The notes: generated by a model from the letters alone, not told the origin. A stretch of DNA of 64,000 nucleotides from Acetobacter indonesiensis (GCF_000963945.1 NZ_BAMW01000082.1:1-64000); one strand, 5' to 3'. Positions 46,960-56,889 are shown, counted from the stretch's first letter. Numbers and translations are program-made.

Positions 46960-47021
46960 ATTCTAAAGACAGTCAGGCGGAGCCTGAATGCTCCTCTCCG
47001 TGAAACACTAAAGCAGAAAAA

Positions 47022-48317
47022 TCAGCCCTGCTTTTGCACTTTCCATCCTGTTTCTTTCAGACGGAAAGACAGAACAATCGCGATGACAATACCAACAACC
47101 AACGGCAGGAACGCACGGTGGAACAGGTCCATGCTGCTGGTGTCACCACCTGTCATCAGGGCTGAAACCAGCGGAGACATGATTCCTGTTGTGCCAAATA
47201 CCAGAAAGTTCATCACGCCAGCAGCCGTTCCCTTCACTTCAGGTGGGTTGACTTCCTTCATGCTAGAGAACGGAATCATGGCTGCGCCTGACGCAATACC
47301 CATGATAAGGGCAACAGAATAACGCGGCATAATCCCAACCGGCACATACAGTGCGCACAGTGAGGCAGCCAGCAGAACAATAGCTCCGCCAATCAACACC
47401 GGCTTACGCAGGCCGATTTTGTCAGAAACCCACCCCAACAGCGGACAACCAATAACCCAGCCAATGGGCACCATGGACACGTCAGATGCCGCAAATGCCA
47501 TGCTGACATGCTCGCCCTTGTTCAACATGGACGCGCCCCAGCCCAGTGCACCAATGGTGGTTGGTACAAACAGCAGCCCGCCAATAATGCCAGCGTACCA
47601 ACTTTGCGGATTGCTGAAAATAATGCGGAACGGCTTGAGTAGGTTGGCAACTGAAAAATGACCGTGATGGGCTGCGCTGTCACCTGAATCGCGCGGCATC
47701 ACAAGCCATGTTGCAATGGCCAGACACACGCCAATAACACCAAAGCCCAGCCAGACCGTCTGCCACGGAATATGGAATGACCCGTTGGGGTCAATCAGAA
47801 TACGGGTGGGTTTGGAACCAAAAGCAGCCCCAGCCATACCCAGACACTGCGTCAGGCCAACAAACAGGGCCAGCGTGCGTGCGGGCAGGTAGCGGGCCGC
47901 AACGTAAGATGACCCTACAAAAGCACAGATTGCACCCAGCGCCTGAATCACATAGCCGCCAATCCCTGCGGCTACACTGCCTTGTGCAAAAATCAGGCAG
48001 CCGACACTGGTAATGGCAATACCCATGGGCATGGTGGCATGGGCACCGTAACGGTCAAGCAGGACGCCGACAGCCAATGCGGCCAGAGCATACACAATGT
48101 AATAAGACGCAATCATCAGCCCCAGATGGCTGTTGCCCCATGCCTGTGTCAGTTCATCCTGCATAATGCCGGGGGCAGAGCGGATGGCATATTGATAAAA
48201 ATAGAATAGCGCACATAAAAACCACGCCAACACATAAAGCGGCTGAATTTTCTGAGGCTGACCAGCCTGTGCGGTATTCGGCAACGGTGTCGTGTTGGTC
48301 GTTTTTGAAGCCGACAT
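47022..48317 (-). CDS. Major facilitator superfamily transporter
   Basis: This 431-residue protein has about 12 hydrophobic segments. The GVLLDRYGAHATMPMG loop between segments 2 and 3 is the usual MFS signature. Its N-terminal tail is polar (about 25 residues). It lies 69 bases downstream of pyruvate decarboxylase on the same strand and shares its terminator, so a link to organic acid or sugar import is reasonable, but the substrate cannot be read from sequence. Confidence 0.8.
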   Translation of the reverse strand: MSASKTTNTTPLPNTAQAGQPQKIQPLYVLAWFLCALFYFYQYAIRSAPGIMQDELTQAWGNSHLGLMIASYYIVYALAALAVGVLLDRYGAHATMPMGIAITSVGCLIFAQGSVAAGIGGYVIQALGAICAFVGSSYVAARYLPARTLALFVGLTQCLGMAGAAFGSKPTRILIDPNGSFHIPWQTVWLGFGVIGVCLAIATWLVMPRDSGDSAAHHGHFSVANLLKPFRIIFSNPQSWYAGIIGGLLFVPTTIGALGWGASMLNKGEHVSMAFAASDVSMVPIGWVIGCPLLGWVSDKIGLRKPVLIGGAIVLLAASLCALYVPVGIMPRYSVALIMGIASGAAMIPFSSMKEVNPPEVKGTAAGVMNFLVFGTTGIMSPLVSALMTGGDTSSMDLFHRAFLPLVVGIVIAIVLSFRLKETGWKVQKQG

Positions 48318-48386
48318 GAATAATTCCGGTATTTTCAGGAATTTCTTCCCTGCATTTTTAAGTGTCAGGGAAGAAAACAGGTTAAG

Positions 48387-50078
48387 TTATTTTGCAGGCG
48401 GACGCGCGTTTGCTGTGGCCACATGGCGACCCCAGGAGATCAGTTCAGACGTGCAGTCATCACGCGGAATGACACATTCAATCAGCGTTGGGCCTTCTTT
48501 GTTGTCCAACGCGACCTTTACGGCGTCAGCCAGTTCACCCGCGGTTGTAGCGCGCAGACCAATGCCTTTGCCGTCTTCTGCATTAAAGGCGTTGACGACG
48601 GCTGCATAATCCCAATTTTTGATATTGTTATAAGGGCCATCATGAATTTCGACTTCAATGGTGTACCCGGCATTGTTGATGAGGAAGATAATGACGGGCA
48701 GTTTGCGGCGCGTCATCTGGGCAACTTCCTGTGCTGTTAGCTGGAATGACCCGTCCCCAACCATCAGAATGGTGCGTCGTTCTGGCGCGCCGACAGCGTA
48801 GCCAAACGCGGCAGGCACAGACCAGCCGATATGACCCCACTGCATTTCGAATTCAACGCGTGCACCCTTTGGCAGTTTGGTACGCACCACATTGAACCAG
48901 GAATCACCTGTCTCACCCAGAATAGTGGTTTCTGGTGTGACTAGTGTTTGAAGTGTGTGCTGAATATCGGCGCGTGTCAGTTTGTCATCGCCGCTGCCCA
49001 CTGTTTCGCTTGATGTGCCCGTGTGAACGCGCTTGTACTGTGTAAGCGTGGCGTCTTTTTTGGGCTTGTTTTTGAAATGCTCTGCCAATGCTTCAAGCAG
49101 CTCTTTCAAGTGGAGATTATCAAACGAATAGCCGTGCAGTTTGGTAATGTTTTTATCAAGAACAGCCACATTTGGGCCTTTGGGCCATGCGGTCCAGCCT
49201 TCGGTTGAATAGTCATTAAAAATTGGTGCCAGGGCCAGAATACTGTCAGTCCAGTTGAAAATATCATTCACACCGGGGGTGCTGGCGCTGCCCCAGTAAG
49301 TACCAACATAGCTGGGATGATCTTCCGGAAAAAAGCTTTTGGCAGCAGCCATGGTTGCCACGACACATCCAAGCGCATCTGCCAGTTTGATGGCGGCGTC
49401 TTCTGCCCCGGCAGCGCGCAGGCGGCTGCCAATCAGAATGGCGGGTTTTTCATGCTTTTCAATGAAGTCAGCAACAGCAGCGACGGCTGCTTTCAGCGTC
49501 TCTTTGTTTGATGGCTGTGCATCAAGTACTGCGCTGATTGGGCCGGGGGCTGCACAGGGTTGTGCTGAAACATTGCAGGAAATTTCAATGTAAGCGGGCT
49601 TTTTTTCACGCAGCGCGGTGCGGATGGCGTGATCAATTTTTTCAGGTGCGTCGTCAGCACTTGTAATTGAAACAGCCGCACAGGTCAGCTTCTTTGCAAT
49701 TTCAAGCTGGTATCCATAATCTGGCACACCAATAGTGTGGTGCAGGATATGACCGCTTCCATAGTCGTTGGAATTCGGTGCGCCAGAGATAAGAATAACA
49801 GGCAGGTTTTCTGCATAGGCACCGCCAATGGCGTTCAGGGCAGAAAAGGCACCCACATTGAATGTGACAACAGCCGCTGCCGCACCATTGGCGCGGGCAT
49901 AGCCTTCAGCGGAAAAACCGCAGTTCAGTTCGTTACAGCAGTAAACCTGCTCACAGTCCTTGTTCAGCAAAAGCTGGTCAAGCAGCACAAGGTTATAGTC
50001 ACCGGCTACGGCAAAGTGGTGTTTCAACCCAATTTGGGAAAGTCGTTCCGCAAGGTAAGTACCTACAGTGTAAGACAT
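48387..50078 (-). CDS. pdc: Pyruvate decarboxylase
   Basis: This 563-residue thiamine diphosphate enzyme turns pyruvate into acetaldehyde and CO2. The catalytic residues match Zymomonas numbering: D27 (GDYN), E50 (NELNCG), H113-H114 (ILHHTIG). The ThDP motif [11 protein letters not shown] and the [18 protein letters not shown] loop (shown in part) follow later. In acetic acid bacteria the acetaldehyde is oxidised to acetate and the enzyme supports growth on lactate or pyruvate. AGGGAGA precedes the start. It lies 39 bases after the porin gene. Confidence 0.96.
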   Translation of the reverse strand: MSYTVGTYLAERLSQIGLKHHFAVAGDYNLVLLDQLLLNKDCEQVYCCNELNCGFSAEGYARANGAAAAVVTFNVGAFSALNAIGGAYAENLPVILISGAPNSNDYGSGHILHHTIGVPDYGYQLEIAKKLTCAAVSITSADDAPEKIDHAIRTALREKKPAYIEISCNVSAQPCAAPGPISAVLDAQPSNKETLKAAVAAVADFIEKHEKPAILIGSRLRAAGAEDAAIKLADALGCVVATMAAAKSFFPEDHPSYVGTYWGSASTPGVNDIFNWTDSILALAPIFNDYSTEGWTAWPKGPNVAVLDKNITKLHGYSFDNLHLKELLEALAEHFKNKPKKDATLTQYKRVHTGTSSETVGSGDDKLTRADIQHTLQTLVTPETTILGETGDSWFNVVRTKLPKGARVEFEMQWGHIGWSVPAAFGYAVGAPERRTILMVGDGSFQLTAQEVAQMTRRKLPVIIFLINNAGYTIEVEIHDGPYNNIKNWDYAAVVNAFNAEDGKGIGLRATTAGELADAVKVALDNKEGPTLIECVIPRDDCTSELISWGRHVATANARPPAK

Positions 50079-50117
50079 AATTTCTTTCTCCCTGTTGGAT
50101 AAACCTGTTTTTCCATT

Positions 50118-52007
50118 TTATTGGAAAGGAAAATATCGGAAGGTGACGTAAACGGTGTTGCCCGCTGTTGTGGGGTACACACTGTTGCCGTTGCCATCAT
50201 TGCCCCTGAAGGCAAACTTCCGGATATAGGTGTATTGCAGCCCGGCCATGACGCTGCCGTAGTGGCCCTGCATGAAGTGCCACCATCCGCCTGCGGTTAG
50301 TGACGCCAGAGTACGGGTCTGTGCGCTACAGGTGCCGAATTCAATATCGCATCCGCCGAGGTCAAGGTCGGTTACGCCGTATCCATATTGGTGGCCGTCT
50401 GCACCAATATAACGGCGGCGGCTGGCGGTTTCGACACCCCCATAAGTGTAAAGCAGCACGGATGATGTCGGGTGGCCAATCAGGCCAAGAGACCCGATAA
50501 TTTCTGGAACGGGCGAAAGCTGGCCACGGCTGTTCAACGTAGTGTCTGGTAACAGGGACGGGCCATACCGCCCCACGCCCTGACCCGCGAGAATATTGCC
50601 TGCAAGCTGTAATTTGTTTGTGCCGAGCGGCGTTGTCATGCCAGCGCCAACCCCGCCCCCAAAATGGGTGGTTTTTGTGCTTTTGGTTTCTCCCGGTAAA
50701 ACACTCAGCGAGCGGAACCAGCGGGCCAGACCAAACACTTCATAATGGCCGTAATTGGTATCAACAGCGCTTTTTAGAACAATATCAGGCGCTGGATTAT
50801 ACGTATAATGGGTGGAGTTGTTCAGAAGAACGCCCCCTGAATCCTGATAATAGACTTTGGCCCCGGCCGTTTGCCCATAACCGGCAGGAAGCGTCCCCCC
50901 GGATGACAGGGCCGAGGAAAAGGCAACCGTTGCCTGCGGGTCTTCCAGCGATAGACCCAGCCAGTATTTCTGCCCCCAATCTTTCCCAATCCTGATTTGT
51001 GGAACACGGGTAAAGGCAATGCCGGGAATCTGGTTGTTATCTGTTACGGCAGGAAGCTGCTCCTGCCGCGGCAGGATGCCTTTTGCATAATTGGTAACAA
51101 GGCTCCATGCCTGCCCCATAAGCAGATGAAATCCCCAGTCTTTCTGCGTGAAAGTAAAATAGCCTTGTCGCATACGGGGGGTGTAGCCGCTGATCTGCAC
51201 ACTGTTGGCAGTCCCCGCCGCGCCACCAAAATCTGTTTCAACATAGGCTTGCAGTCGGATGGATTTCGACGGGTTGGCTTCCATCAGGATGGAGGTACGC
51301 GAAAGCTGTGCAGACAGACGTTCCTCGCTCAGACCATGGTCGGGGTTGTTGGCGTAGGGAAAGCTGCCCCACGCCGTAGCGGGCCCGGCGGTCATGTTTG
51401 AATCGCGCCAGATGTTTGACAGTTCAACAAATCCCCCCAAACGGACCGAGATCCCACCAATGCTGAAAATGGGGGGAAGATGGTCAACCGCCGTCTGGGT
51501 AATGGCTTGTGGGCTTGATGACGATAAATCAATGTTGGAGCGTGATTTGTCGGAGACAGACTGTTCAGGAAGCCACTGGAAACCAAGTGGCATACCGCCT
51601 GCATTATGTGACCGAAAAGGCGCTGCGGAGGCAACGTTCTGCGGGTTTGGGTCAGCTGAAAAGCGAATGGACGGGTCGGCGGGGGCATCTGCAACCAGAT
51701 GTTGCGGCACGGTTGCTGTGGCTGTTTGTGTGGTGTTGCTGAGTGACCGGGCACTACGGGCCGAACGTGCTGTGGTGTTATGCGGTTTTTTAAGCGCCTG
51801 ACGGTGCTCAATGGCTTCGACCTGTGCTGCCAGTTTACGCATCTGCGCTTTAATGAGTGCAAGTTCCTGCGCATCATCAGCAAAGGCAGAAAAGGGTTCG
51901 TTAAAAAGACAGAAAAAGAATGAACCAATCAGGAGTTTGGTAGGCAGGGTTTTTCTGTTTACCAAACTGTCGAAAGTGACAGGTGTCACGCCTTTTCCTT
52001 CCCGCAT
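50118..52007 (-). CDS. Outer membrane porin, DcaP-like
   Basis: This 629-residue protein has a signal peptide (hydrophobic LLIGSFFFCLF, cleavage near SAFADD), a coiled-coil (ELALIKAQMRKLAAQVEAIEH), a Ser/Thr/Ala-rich linker and a long barrel domain. VRLGGFVELSNIW starts the barrel, and the GYFTFTQKDWGFHLLMGQAW run (in part) resembles DcaP-type porins for organic acids. It is first in a probable unit with pdc and the MFS gene, suggesting that it lets a substrate of that pathway cross the outer membrane. The substrate is inferred. Confidence 0.75.
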   Translation of the reverse strand: MREGKGVTPVTFDSLVNRKTLPTKLLIGSFFFCLFNEPFSAFADDAQELALIKAQMRKLAAQVEAIEHRQALKKPHNTTARSARSARSLSNTTQTATATVPQHLVADAPADPSIRFSADPNPQNVASAAPFRSHNAGGMPLGFQWLPEQSVSDKSRSNIDLSSSSPQAITQTAVDHLPPIFSIGGISVRLGGFVELSNIWRDSNMTAGPATAWGSFPYANNPDHGLSEERLSAQLSRTSILMEANPSKSIRLQAYVETDFGGAAGTANSVQISGYTPRMRQGYFTFTQKDWGFHLLMGQAWSLVTNYAKGILPRQEQLPAVTDNNQIPGIAFTRVPQIRIGKDWGQKYWLGLSLEDPQATVAFSSALSSGGTLPAGYGQTAGAKVYYQDSGGVLLNNSTHYTYNPAPDIVLKSAVDTNYGHYEVFGLARWFRSLSVLPGETKSTKTTHFGGGVGAGMTTPLGTNKLQLAGNILAGQGVGRYGPSLLPDTTLNSRGQLSPVPEIIGSLGLIGHPTSSVLLYTYGGVETASRRRYIGADGHQYGYGVTDLDLGGCDIEFGTCSAQTRTLASLTAGGWWHFMQGHYGSVMAGLQYTYIRKFAFRGNDGNGNSVYPTTAGNTVYVTFRYFPFQ

Positions 52008-52293
52008 CGTCAGTATCTGGTGTGAGAATGATGCTATTCACAGCGGATTTTTGCTGCGGGAGCATTGATTCACATCATTGGTTACTGAATGTTAATTATA
52101 ACAGAAATTCAATATGGGCTGTCATACTGAATTTTGCAGAGTTTGTTATACAGGAAAGGTAAATTTAAAATATTATTTATTGTTTTATTTTATTCTAAAA
52201 ACGCGTGTTACAGCACCATTTTTACCAAATGAATTGCGAAAGAATGATAATTTTATTAAAAAATATACAGAAAAAATGTGAAATCTACAGGTC
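52008..52293. other. AT-rich intergenic region upstream of the porin
   Basis: About 285 AT-rich bases hold the likely porin promoter and the 3' end of bluB. AAATTCA and TGAATTT (about 52105-52135) form an imperfect inverted repeat. No gene is visible. Confidence 0.55.
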
Positions 52294-52932
52294 TTATCGC
52301 ATAATCCATTTTCGTCGATCGGGATTTCTTTGTTCCCATCCTTTTTCTTGAAGTTCAGGGGTGTCTCTCTGCTGCTGCGGATACCCCACGCACAGATAGG
52401 CCAGAAAAGACCAGTCAGGATCAAGGCATAACGTGCTGGCTGCTTCCTGTGGGTTCAGAATAGACACCCAGCCAACCCCTATGCCGCGTGCAGCAGCGGC
52501 CAGCCAGAATGTGTGAATAGCCATGACGGCCGACCAGAGTGTTGTTTCCGGCATGGTCGCCCGGCCTAACCCGCGCCCCTGTGTGGGGTTGGTGTCACAA
52601 AAGACAGCAATCTGATGCGGGGCATCATCTAGCCCGGCAAGCTTTAGTGTGGCGTACCGCTGGGCATTGTCGCCATCATGACCCTCCAGCGCGGCCTGAT
52701 TACATCGTGCAAAATTATGCCGTATGGCCGCACGGCGGTCTGCGCTTTCAACCCTGACAAACCGCCATGGTTCACTTAGCCCAACGGAAGGGGCCAGGCA
52801 GGCAGTGTGCAGCAGAGAGTCCAGAACCCCTTCTGGTAGGGGCGTTTTCTGAAAATGCCGCACATCCCTTCGCCACGTAAAAAGGGCATCAAGCTGTGTG
52901 CAAAAGGTGCGGTCAAACTGGGGTTGGGTCAT
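52294..52932 (-). CDS. bluB: 5,6-dimethylbenzimidazole synthase BluB
   Basis: This 212-residue nitroreductase-fold enzyme breaks down reduced FMN with oxygen to form the lower ligand base DMB. WRRDVRHFQ near residue 20 and APSVGLSEPWRFVRV are the BluB signature stretches; GVGWVSIL follows. It overlaps the upstream cbiB by four bases on the same strand. The need for oxygen agrees with the aerobic pathway genes around it. Confidence 0.94.
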   Translation of the reverse strand: MTQPQFDRTFCTQLDALFTWRRDVRHFQKTPLPEGVLDSLLHTACLAPSVGLSEPWRFVRVESADRRAAIRHNFARCNQAALEGHDGDNAQRYATLKLAGLDDAPHQIAVFCDTNPTQGRGLGRATMPETTLWSAVMAIHTFWLAAAARGIGVGWVSILNPQEAASTLCLDPDWSFLAYLCVGYPQQQRDTPELQEKGWEQRNPDRRKWIMR

Positions 52933-53918
52933 GCTTCAATCATGGCCAGAACCGATGCTGTCAGCAAGAGGGCCACCAGCAGTCCACATGCGCGCCTGTA
53001 TAACACCAGCCCGCGATCCAGGTCTTCAATGGACGCGTCAGGCGTGCCATCTCCCATCCACGCATCGTCAACTGTGACACCGGAATATATGCGTGGCCCA
53101 GCTAACCGGAGGCCAAGAGCCCCCGCCATAGCGGCTTCCGGCCACCCTGCGTTGGGTGAGCGATGGGCAGCGGCGTCTCTGCCCACCGCATTTCTGGCCT
53201 GTCTGCGGGTTGCAGACGGGGCTGCGCAGATTAGACAGACGGCGGCCAGACGGGATGCTGGTAGATTAATCAGATCATCCAGCTTCGCAGCCGCCATGCC
53301 GAAGGCCGCGTGGCGTGGTGTCAGGTGGCCAATCATGCTGTCTGCCGTGTTGACGGCTTTATAAAAGACCGCACCCGGTAACCCAAACAAAGCGGCCCAG
53401 AACAAGGGGGCCACAACACCGTCTGAAAAATTTTCAGCCAGACTTTCCAGTGCCGCCCGCACAATGCCGGCTTCATCCAGTACGCTGGTATCACGCCCCA
53501 CAATCTGACTGACCGCCTGTCGCCCTCCTGCCAGACCATTACGCCGTAACCCGATGCCTACGGCCCGGACATGCGTCCATAAAGATTTCTGGGCGATAAA
53601 CGCAGTGGTCAGAACGGCCTGCACACCAATCATGACCGAACCGGGCAGAAGCGCATAGCCAATGTGCAGAAGCACGTTGGTAAAGACCAACGGAATGAGA
53701 ATAATCAGCAGGAGTGCGATCAGCCCCAGAAGCCGACGTGCATGCTCTGTGTGCTCTGGTCGGTTGAGGGTTGTGTCCAGCCTGTCTATCAAGGCACCAA
53801 TCCACATGACAGGATGGCCAATCGTTTTCAGCAGGGCGACAGGGTAGCCCCATAATCCTTCCAGAATGGCGGCTGCGGCTGCAACGGGAAGGGTAATGAA
53901 CAAAGGGAAAAAAAGCAT
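52929..53918 (-). CDS. cbiB: Adenosylcobinamide-phosphate synthase (CbiB; CobD in Pseudomonas naming)
   Basis: This 329-residue membrane enzyme attaches aminopropanol phosphate to adenosylcobyric acid. Several hydrophobic segments are present, with the family block LESLAENFSDGVVAPLFWA and YKAVNTADSMIGH. The frame opens at 53978, but ATG 53918 gives the usual hydrophobic start. It overlaps bluB and is divergent from cobC, whose start lies about 130 bases away. Confidence 0.92.
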   Translation of the reverse strand: MLFFPLFITLPVAAAAAILEGLWGYPVALLKTIGHPVMWIGALIDRLDTTLNRPEHTEHARRLLGLIALLLIILIPLVFTNVLLHIGYALLPGSVMIGVQAVLTTAFIAQKSLWTHVRAVGIGLRRNGLAGGRQAVSQIVGRDTSVLDEAGIVRAALESLAENFSDGVVAPLFWAALFGLPGAVFYKAVNTADSMIGHLTPRHAAFGMAAAKLDDLINLPASRLAAVCLICAAPSATRRQARNAVGRDAAAHRSPNAGWPEAAMAGALGLRLAGPRIYSGVTVDDAWMGDGTPDASIEDLDRGLVLYRRACGLLVALLLTASVLAMIEA

Positions 53919-54048
53919 GCGGGCTGGGGGCTCACGTTTCAGGCCGGATGAAAGCAGAGTGCACGGGCAACCATTCAACCAGAATGACAGGCCGCCCCAG
54001 AACCCTGTGCCGGTTAATGGGCCGCAGGATCATGTGCAGTCATCTATC

Positions 54049-55116
54049 ATGCCAATGCAGCCAGTGGCCATGCCTGATCTGCCAACGCATGGAGGGCAGG
54101 TGCGGGCTGTCATGCAGCATTTCCCCAACGCTCTCGCGCCCTATATTGACCTTTCCACAGGCATCAGCCCCTTCGCGTATCCCTTTACTGTGCCAGAGGC
54201 CGATATCTTCACCCGGCTGCCTGAAAGAGACGAGGAATGGGCGTTAAGACAGGCTGCGGCCCAGGCTTATGGCGTCAGCAGCCCTGACATGGTGGTCAGT
54301 GGTGCGGGGAGTCAAAGCCTGATTGCGCTCTTGCCGTTTATCCTCCCAGCCCAGCGGGTCTGTCTGTTGGGGCCAACTTATTCTGGCCATGCGCAGGCAT
54401 GGCAGGGGAATAACGTGCCTTTAACGCAGGTGCAAAACCCTGATGCTTTACACGCTGCGGCCGCGCACAGCGGCACGGTATGCGTGGTATGTAATCCGAA
54501 TAATCCGGATGGTCGGCTTCTTTCAGCCGCATGGCTTGCTGATCTGGCTGATGTCTGTGCCAGTCATGGCTCATACTTGGTGGTGGACGAAGCTTTTGCG
54601 GATTTCTGTGAAGACTCTGTGGCGTATCTGCTGCCGCACCCTGCCTTGATTATTCTCCGCTCTTTCGGGAAAACCTATGGTCTTCCCGGCGTAAGATTAG
54701 GCTTTGTGCTGGCGGATGGTGATTTTGCCGCGCGTTTCCGTGCAGCACTGGGCAGTTGGCCGGTGGGAAGTATCGGTCTGGCTGTCGGCCAGCAGGCTTT
54801 GCAGGATACAGTATGGTGTCAGCAGGTCCGTCAGCAGGTATTCCATGCCCATACGCGGCTTTTGCGGGTGCTTGATGCTGCGGGATTATCCTGTGTTGGG
54901 CAGGCACCCCTGTTTACTCTGGTGAATACAGTATATGCCGCAGATCTTTGGCGTCATTTGTGCCAGCATGGCATCGTGACACGCATATTTTCAGATCAAC
55001 CGGGGCGCTTGCGCATCGGACTGCCGGGTAACGATGTCGCCTGGGCAAGACTGGAAAACGCTCTGGCTCACTGGCAATCACGGACGCCGGATATCGAAAG
55101 CGGAGACCGTGACTAA
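54049..55116 (+). CDS. cobC: Threonine-phosphate decarboxylase-like aminotransferase (CobC; CobD in Salmonella naming)
   Basis: This 355-residue PLP enzyme makes the aminopropanol phosphate linker from threonine phosphate. NPNNPDG near residue 150 and the PLP lysine in RSFGKTYGLPGVRLGF near residue 206 are visible. The N-terminal THGGQV resembles the family's HGG motif. The frame is open to 53866, but these residues overlap the cbiB coding strand and look non-conserved. ATG 54049 is the best start, with no strong ribosome binding site. Confidence 0.9.
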   Translation: MPMQPVAMPDLPTHGGQVRAVMQHFPNALAPYIDLSTGISPFAYPFTVPEADIFTRLPERDEEWALRQAAAQAYGVSSPDMVVSGAGSQSLIALLPFILPAQRVCLLGPTYSGHAQAWQGNNVPLTQVQNPDALHAAAAHSGTVCVVCNPNNPDGRLLSAAWLADLADVCASHGSYLVVDEAFADFCEDSVAYLLPHPALIILRSFGKTYGLPGVRLGFVLADGDFAARFRAALGSWPVGSIGLAVGQQALQDTVWCQQVRQQVFHAHTRLLRVLDAAGLSCVGQAPLFTLVNTVYAADLWRHLCQHGIVTRIFSDQPGRLRIGLPGNDVAWARLENALAHWQSRTPDIESGDRD

Positions 55117-55738
55117 GACTGTGCTGTCAGGCGATGGTGTAACTCCAGAACGTTTCCACTCTTTACAGCTTTGGTGTGTTGCGGCTTTTCTACCAGATGA
55201 CGTGAAGCAGGCCCGTTTTCCGGCAGCTAAGGCAAAGGGTTTCTACCTTTCCACCCCAGCATTCACGCAGTGGCTTAGGCACAAAAATCGGGTTGGCGCA
55301 AAACGCCTGATAGCCCCGGATGTAGTCTTAGAGTGTCCGCAGGCAGCGGATAGCGAGAAGCAAAAGCCGTCTCTCTGGCAACCCGAACCCGCCCTACAGG
55401 ATCGAAATTATGGCGCTTGGTGCGGACAGAAGCTTAGTGATCTGCCAGCTGAAGATCTTGTACAGTTTTTGCACCAGCCTGACTTTTCTCCCTTAATGGG
55501 AGAAAGCCTGAATGTTTTTCAGGCGCGTGTTTCTGACTGGGTCTCCGGCTGGAATGACTGCGGAGTACTGTTGGCTCGCCCCGCAGTTATAAAAGCAATC
55601 GCCGCCCATGTGCTTCAAGTCGGAAGCCAGATAAGCCACCGCTTGGACTTGGACGAAGGAACAGTCAGCCTGTTTACCCGGCATGCCGGGCAGTGGCGGG
55701 TAAGGCGGTTGGGGGCTCTCTTTACCGACGAGCGCTAG
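55109..55738 (+). CDS. Degenerate histidine phosphatase-like protein
   Basis: This 209-residue protein keeps the middle part of a histidine phosphatase (DRNYGAWCGQKLSDLPAED, then GESLNVFQARVSDWV) but lacks the N-terminal RHG motif and the second catalytic histidine, where LLARPAVIKAIAAH stands instead of SHGGxIR. It is therefore probably inactive. The GTG at 55109 overlaps the cobC stop, so the two are co-translated. Such proteins recur beside cbtA-type cobalt transporters. Its 3' end overlaps convergent cbtA by 17 bases. Confidence 0.7.
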   Translation: MTKTVLSGDGVTPERFHSLQLWCVAAFLPDDVKQARFPAAKAKGFYLSTPAFTQWLRHKNRVGAKRLIAPDVVLECPQAADSEKQKPSLWQPEPALQDRNYGAWCGQKLSDLPAEDLVQFLHQPDFSPLMGESLNVFQARVSDWVSGWNDCGVLLARPAVIKAIAAHVLQVGSQISHRLDLDEGTVSLFTRHAGQWRVRRLGALFTDER

Positions 55739-56465
55739 AGGACTGTTCAGTCAGAACCCGTGTAGCCAGCACCCCGAAGAGCAATCCCATTGTGCTCCAT
55801 AATACAAGCTGCATCCCGATTGATGCCTCGCGGAAGCGCCAGAGAACCAAGGCTGGAAAACCTTCAGGCACTTCGTTCACGTCCGGCAGGCCAAACTGCA
55901 CCAGTGCGATCAGGGTAATGAAAATCCCTGCGCCACACAGCGTTCCCGTCCAGGCATTGCGCAACTGGGTGATTTTCTGGGCGATCAGTGTTGCAATGGC
56001 GGCCACGGAAACAGACAGTCCGATCATGACAAAATATGTCATGGTGCGAAACGCTAACGTGGCAGGCACACCTACTGCAGGCGGGTTAGGGGGATATTTC
56101 AGGTCTGGCACCAGAACAAACGTCAGAAAACCTGCCCCGGCCAGCAGCAAAGCCAATGCCCGTGGAGACCATGTATTCAGGCGACCATAGGCATAGGAAA
56201 AGGCCAGCGCGAAGATCCCTCCAAATGCGGTGCCATACAGCACAACTGCTGTCAGCAGGCCGTAACCGGCTTGCACGGTTCGACTGACCAGTTCGGGCTC
56301 GGCTGCATGATGAGCGTGTGAGACATCCCCTGCATGACGTGCGGCTTCAAACGCGATGGCGAGTGCGACCTGTGGTTCACCAAAAATACGGGCGAACAGA
56401 AACGCCAAGGCTGCGGCGGCACAGCCTGCCAGCATGCCTCGGGCCAGTAACCGGCCAACAATCAT
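55722..56465 (-). CDS. cbtA: CbtA-family cobalt transport protein
   Basis: This 247-residue membrane protein has about six hydrophobic segments. It carries the His-containing loop HAGDVSHAHHAAEPELV and LVPDLKYPPNPPAVG, both typical of CbtA. With CbtB it is predicted to form a B12-regulated cobalt importer. It follows cbtB after 15 bases behind a cobalamin riboswitch, which supports the cobalt role. Confidence 0.9.
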   Translation of the reverse strand: MIVGRLLARGMLAGCAAAALAFLFARIFGEPQVALAIAFEAARHAGDVSHAHHAAEPELVSRTVQAGYGLLTAVVLYGTAFGGIFALAFSYAYGRLNTWSPRALALLLAGAGFLTFVLVPDLKYPPNPPAVGVPATLAFRTMTYFVMIGLSVSVAAIATLIAQKITQLRNAWTGTLCGAGIFITLIALVQFGLPDVNEVPEGFPALVLWRFREASIGMQLVLWSTMGLLFGVLATRVLTEQSSSARR

Positions 56466-56480
56466 GTCTGTGGCGAAAAA

Positions 56481-56705
56481 TCAGTGGCAGGGAAAGCCGA
56501 GCAGGTGCCGCCCATCATGCACAAATTCATGCACTTGCTGGCCGGAAATCAGAGATACCGCCCCTTGTTCTGCCCCCACGAAATATAGCAGCACAAGTGA
56601 GAGCAACAATCCAAAAGCCGCCCAAGGAAGCAAAGCCTGAACAGGAATAGCCACAGGCGTGGGCAGAGCCACAGCACGGGCCTGATTTTTGGGGGAATGC
56701 ATCAT
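56481..56705 (-). CDS. cbtB: CbtB-family cobalt transport protein
   Basis: This 74-residue protein has one membrane helix (AAFGLLLSLVLLYFVGA) and ends in the histidine-rich motif HEFVHDGRHLLGFPCH, the hallmark of CbtB. The frame is open to 56804 but that region overlaps the riboswitch; the ATG pair at 56705/56702 is the likely start. It is the first gene of the cbtBA unit. Confidence 0.9.
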   Translation of the reverse strand: MMHSPKNQARAVALPTPVAIPVQALLPWAAFGLLLSLVLLYFVGAEQGAVSLISGQQVHEFVHDGRHLLGFPCH

Positions 56706-56754
56706 GGTCTCAAAAACTCCGCTGGTAAAAAACGCGTTCCGCGGTGGAATAAAT

Positions 56755-56880
56755 AGTCTCGGAGGTCTGACTTTCTGCTGACAGGAGAATGTGTGCTCCT
56801 GCACCAGATTACAGTGGCGCGACCGTGCCGGATTTTCACCAGCTTCCCCAAAACAGGACGCCTTATGGTGGCGACTGACG
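56755..56880 (-). promoter_or_regulatory. Cobalamin riboswitch before cbtBA
   Basis: Read on the minus strand it has GGGGAAGCTGGTGAAAATCC, CGCCACTGTAATCTGG and the B12 box AGAAAGTCAGACCTCC in order. It lies between the cobS stop and cbtB, so it controls the cobalt transporter rather than cobTS. It is shorter than the riboswitch at 36.9 kb. Confidence 0.93.
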
Positions 56881-56889
56881 GCTAGGCTG

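Noticed and set aside
53866-54048. N-terminal extension of CobC
   Set aside because: It overlaps the start of cbiB on the other strand and is not family-like.
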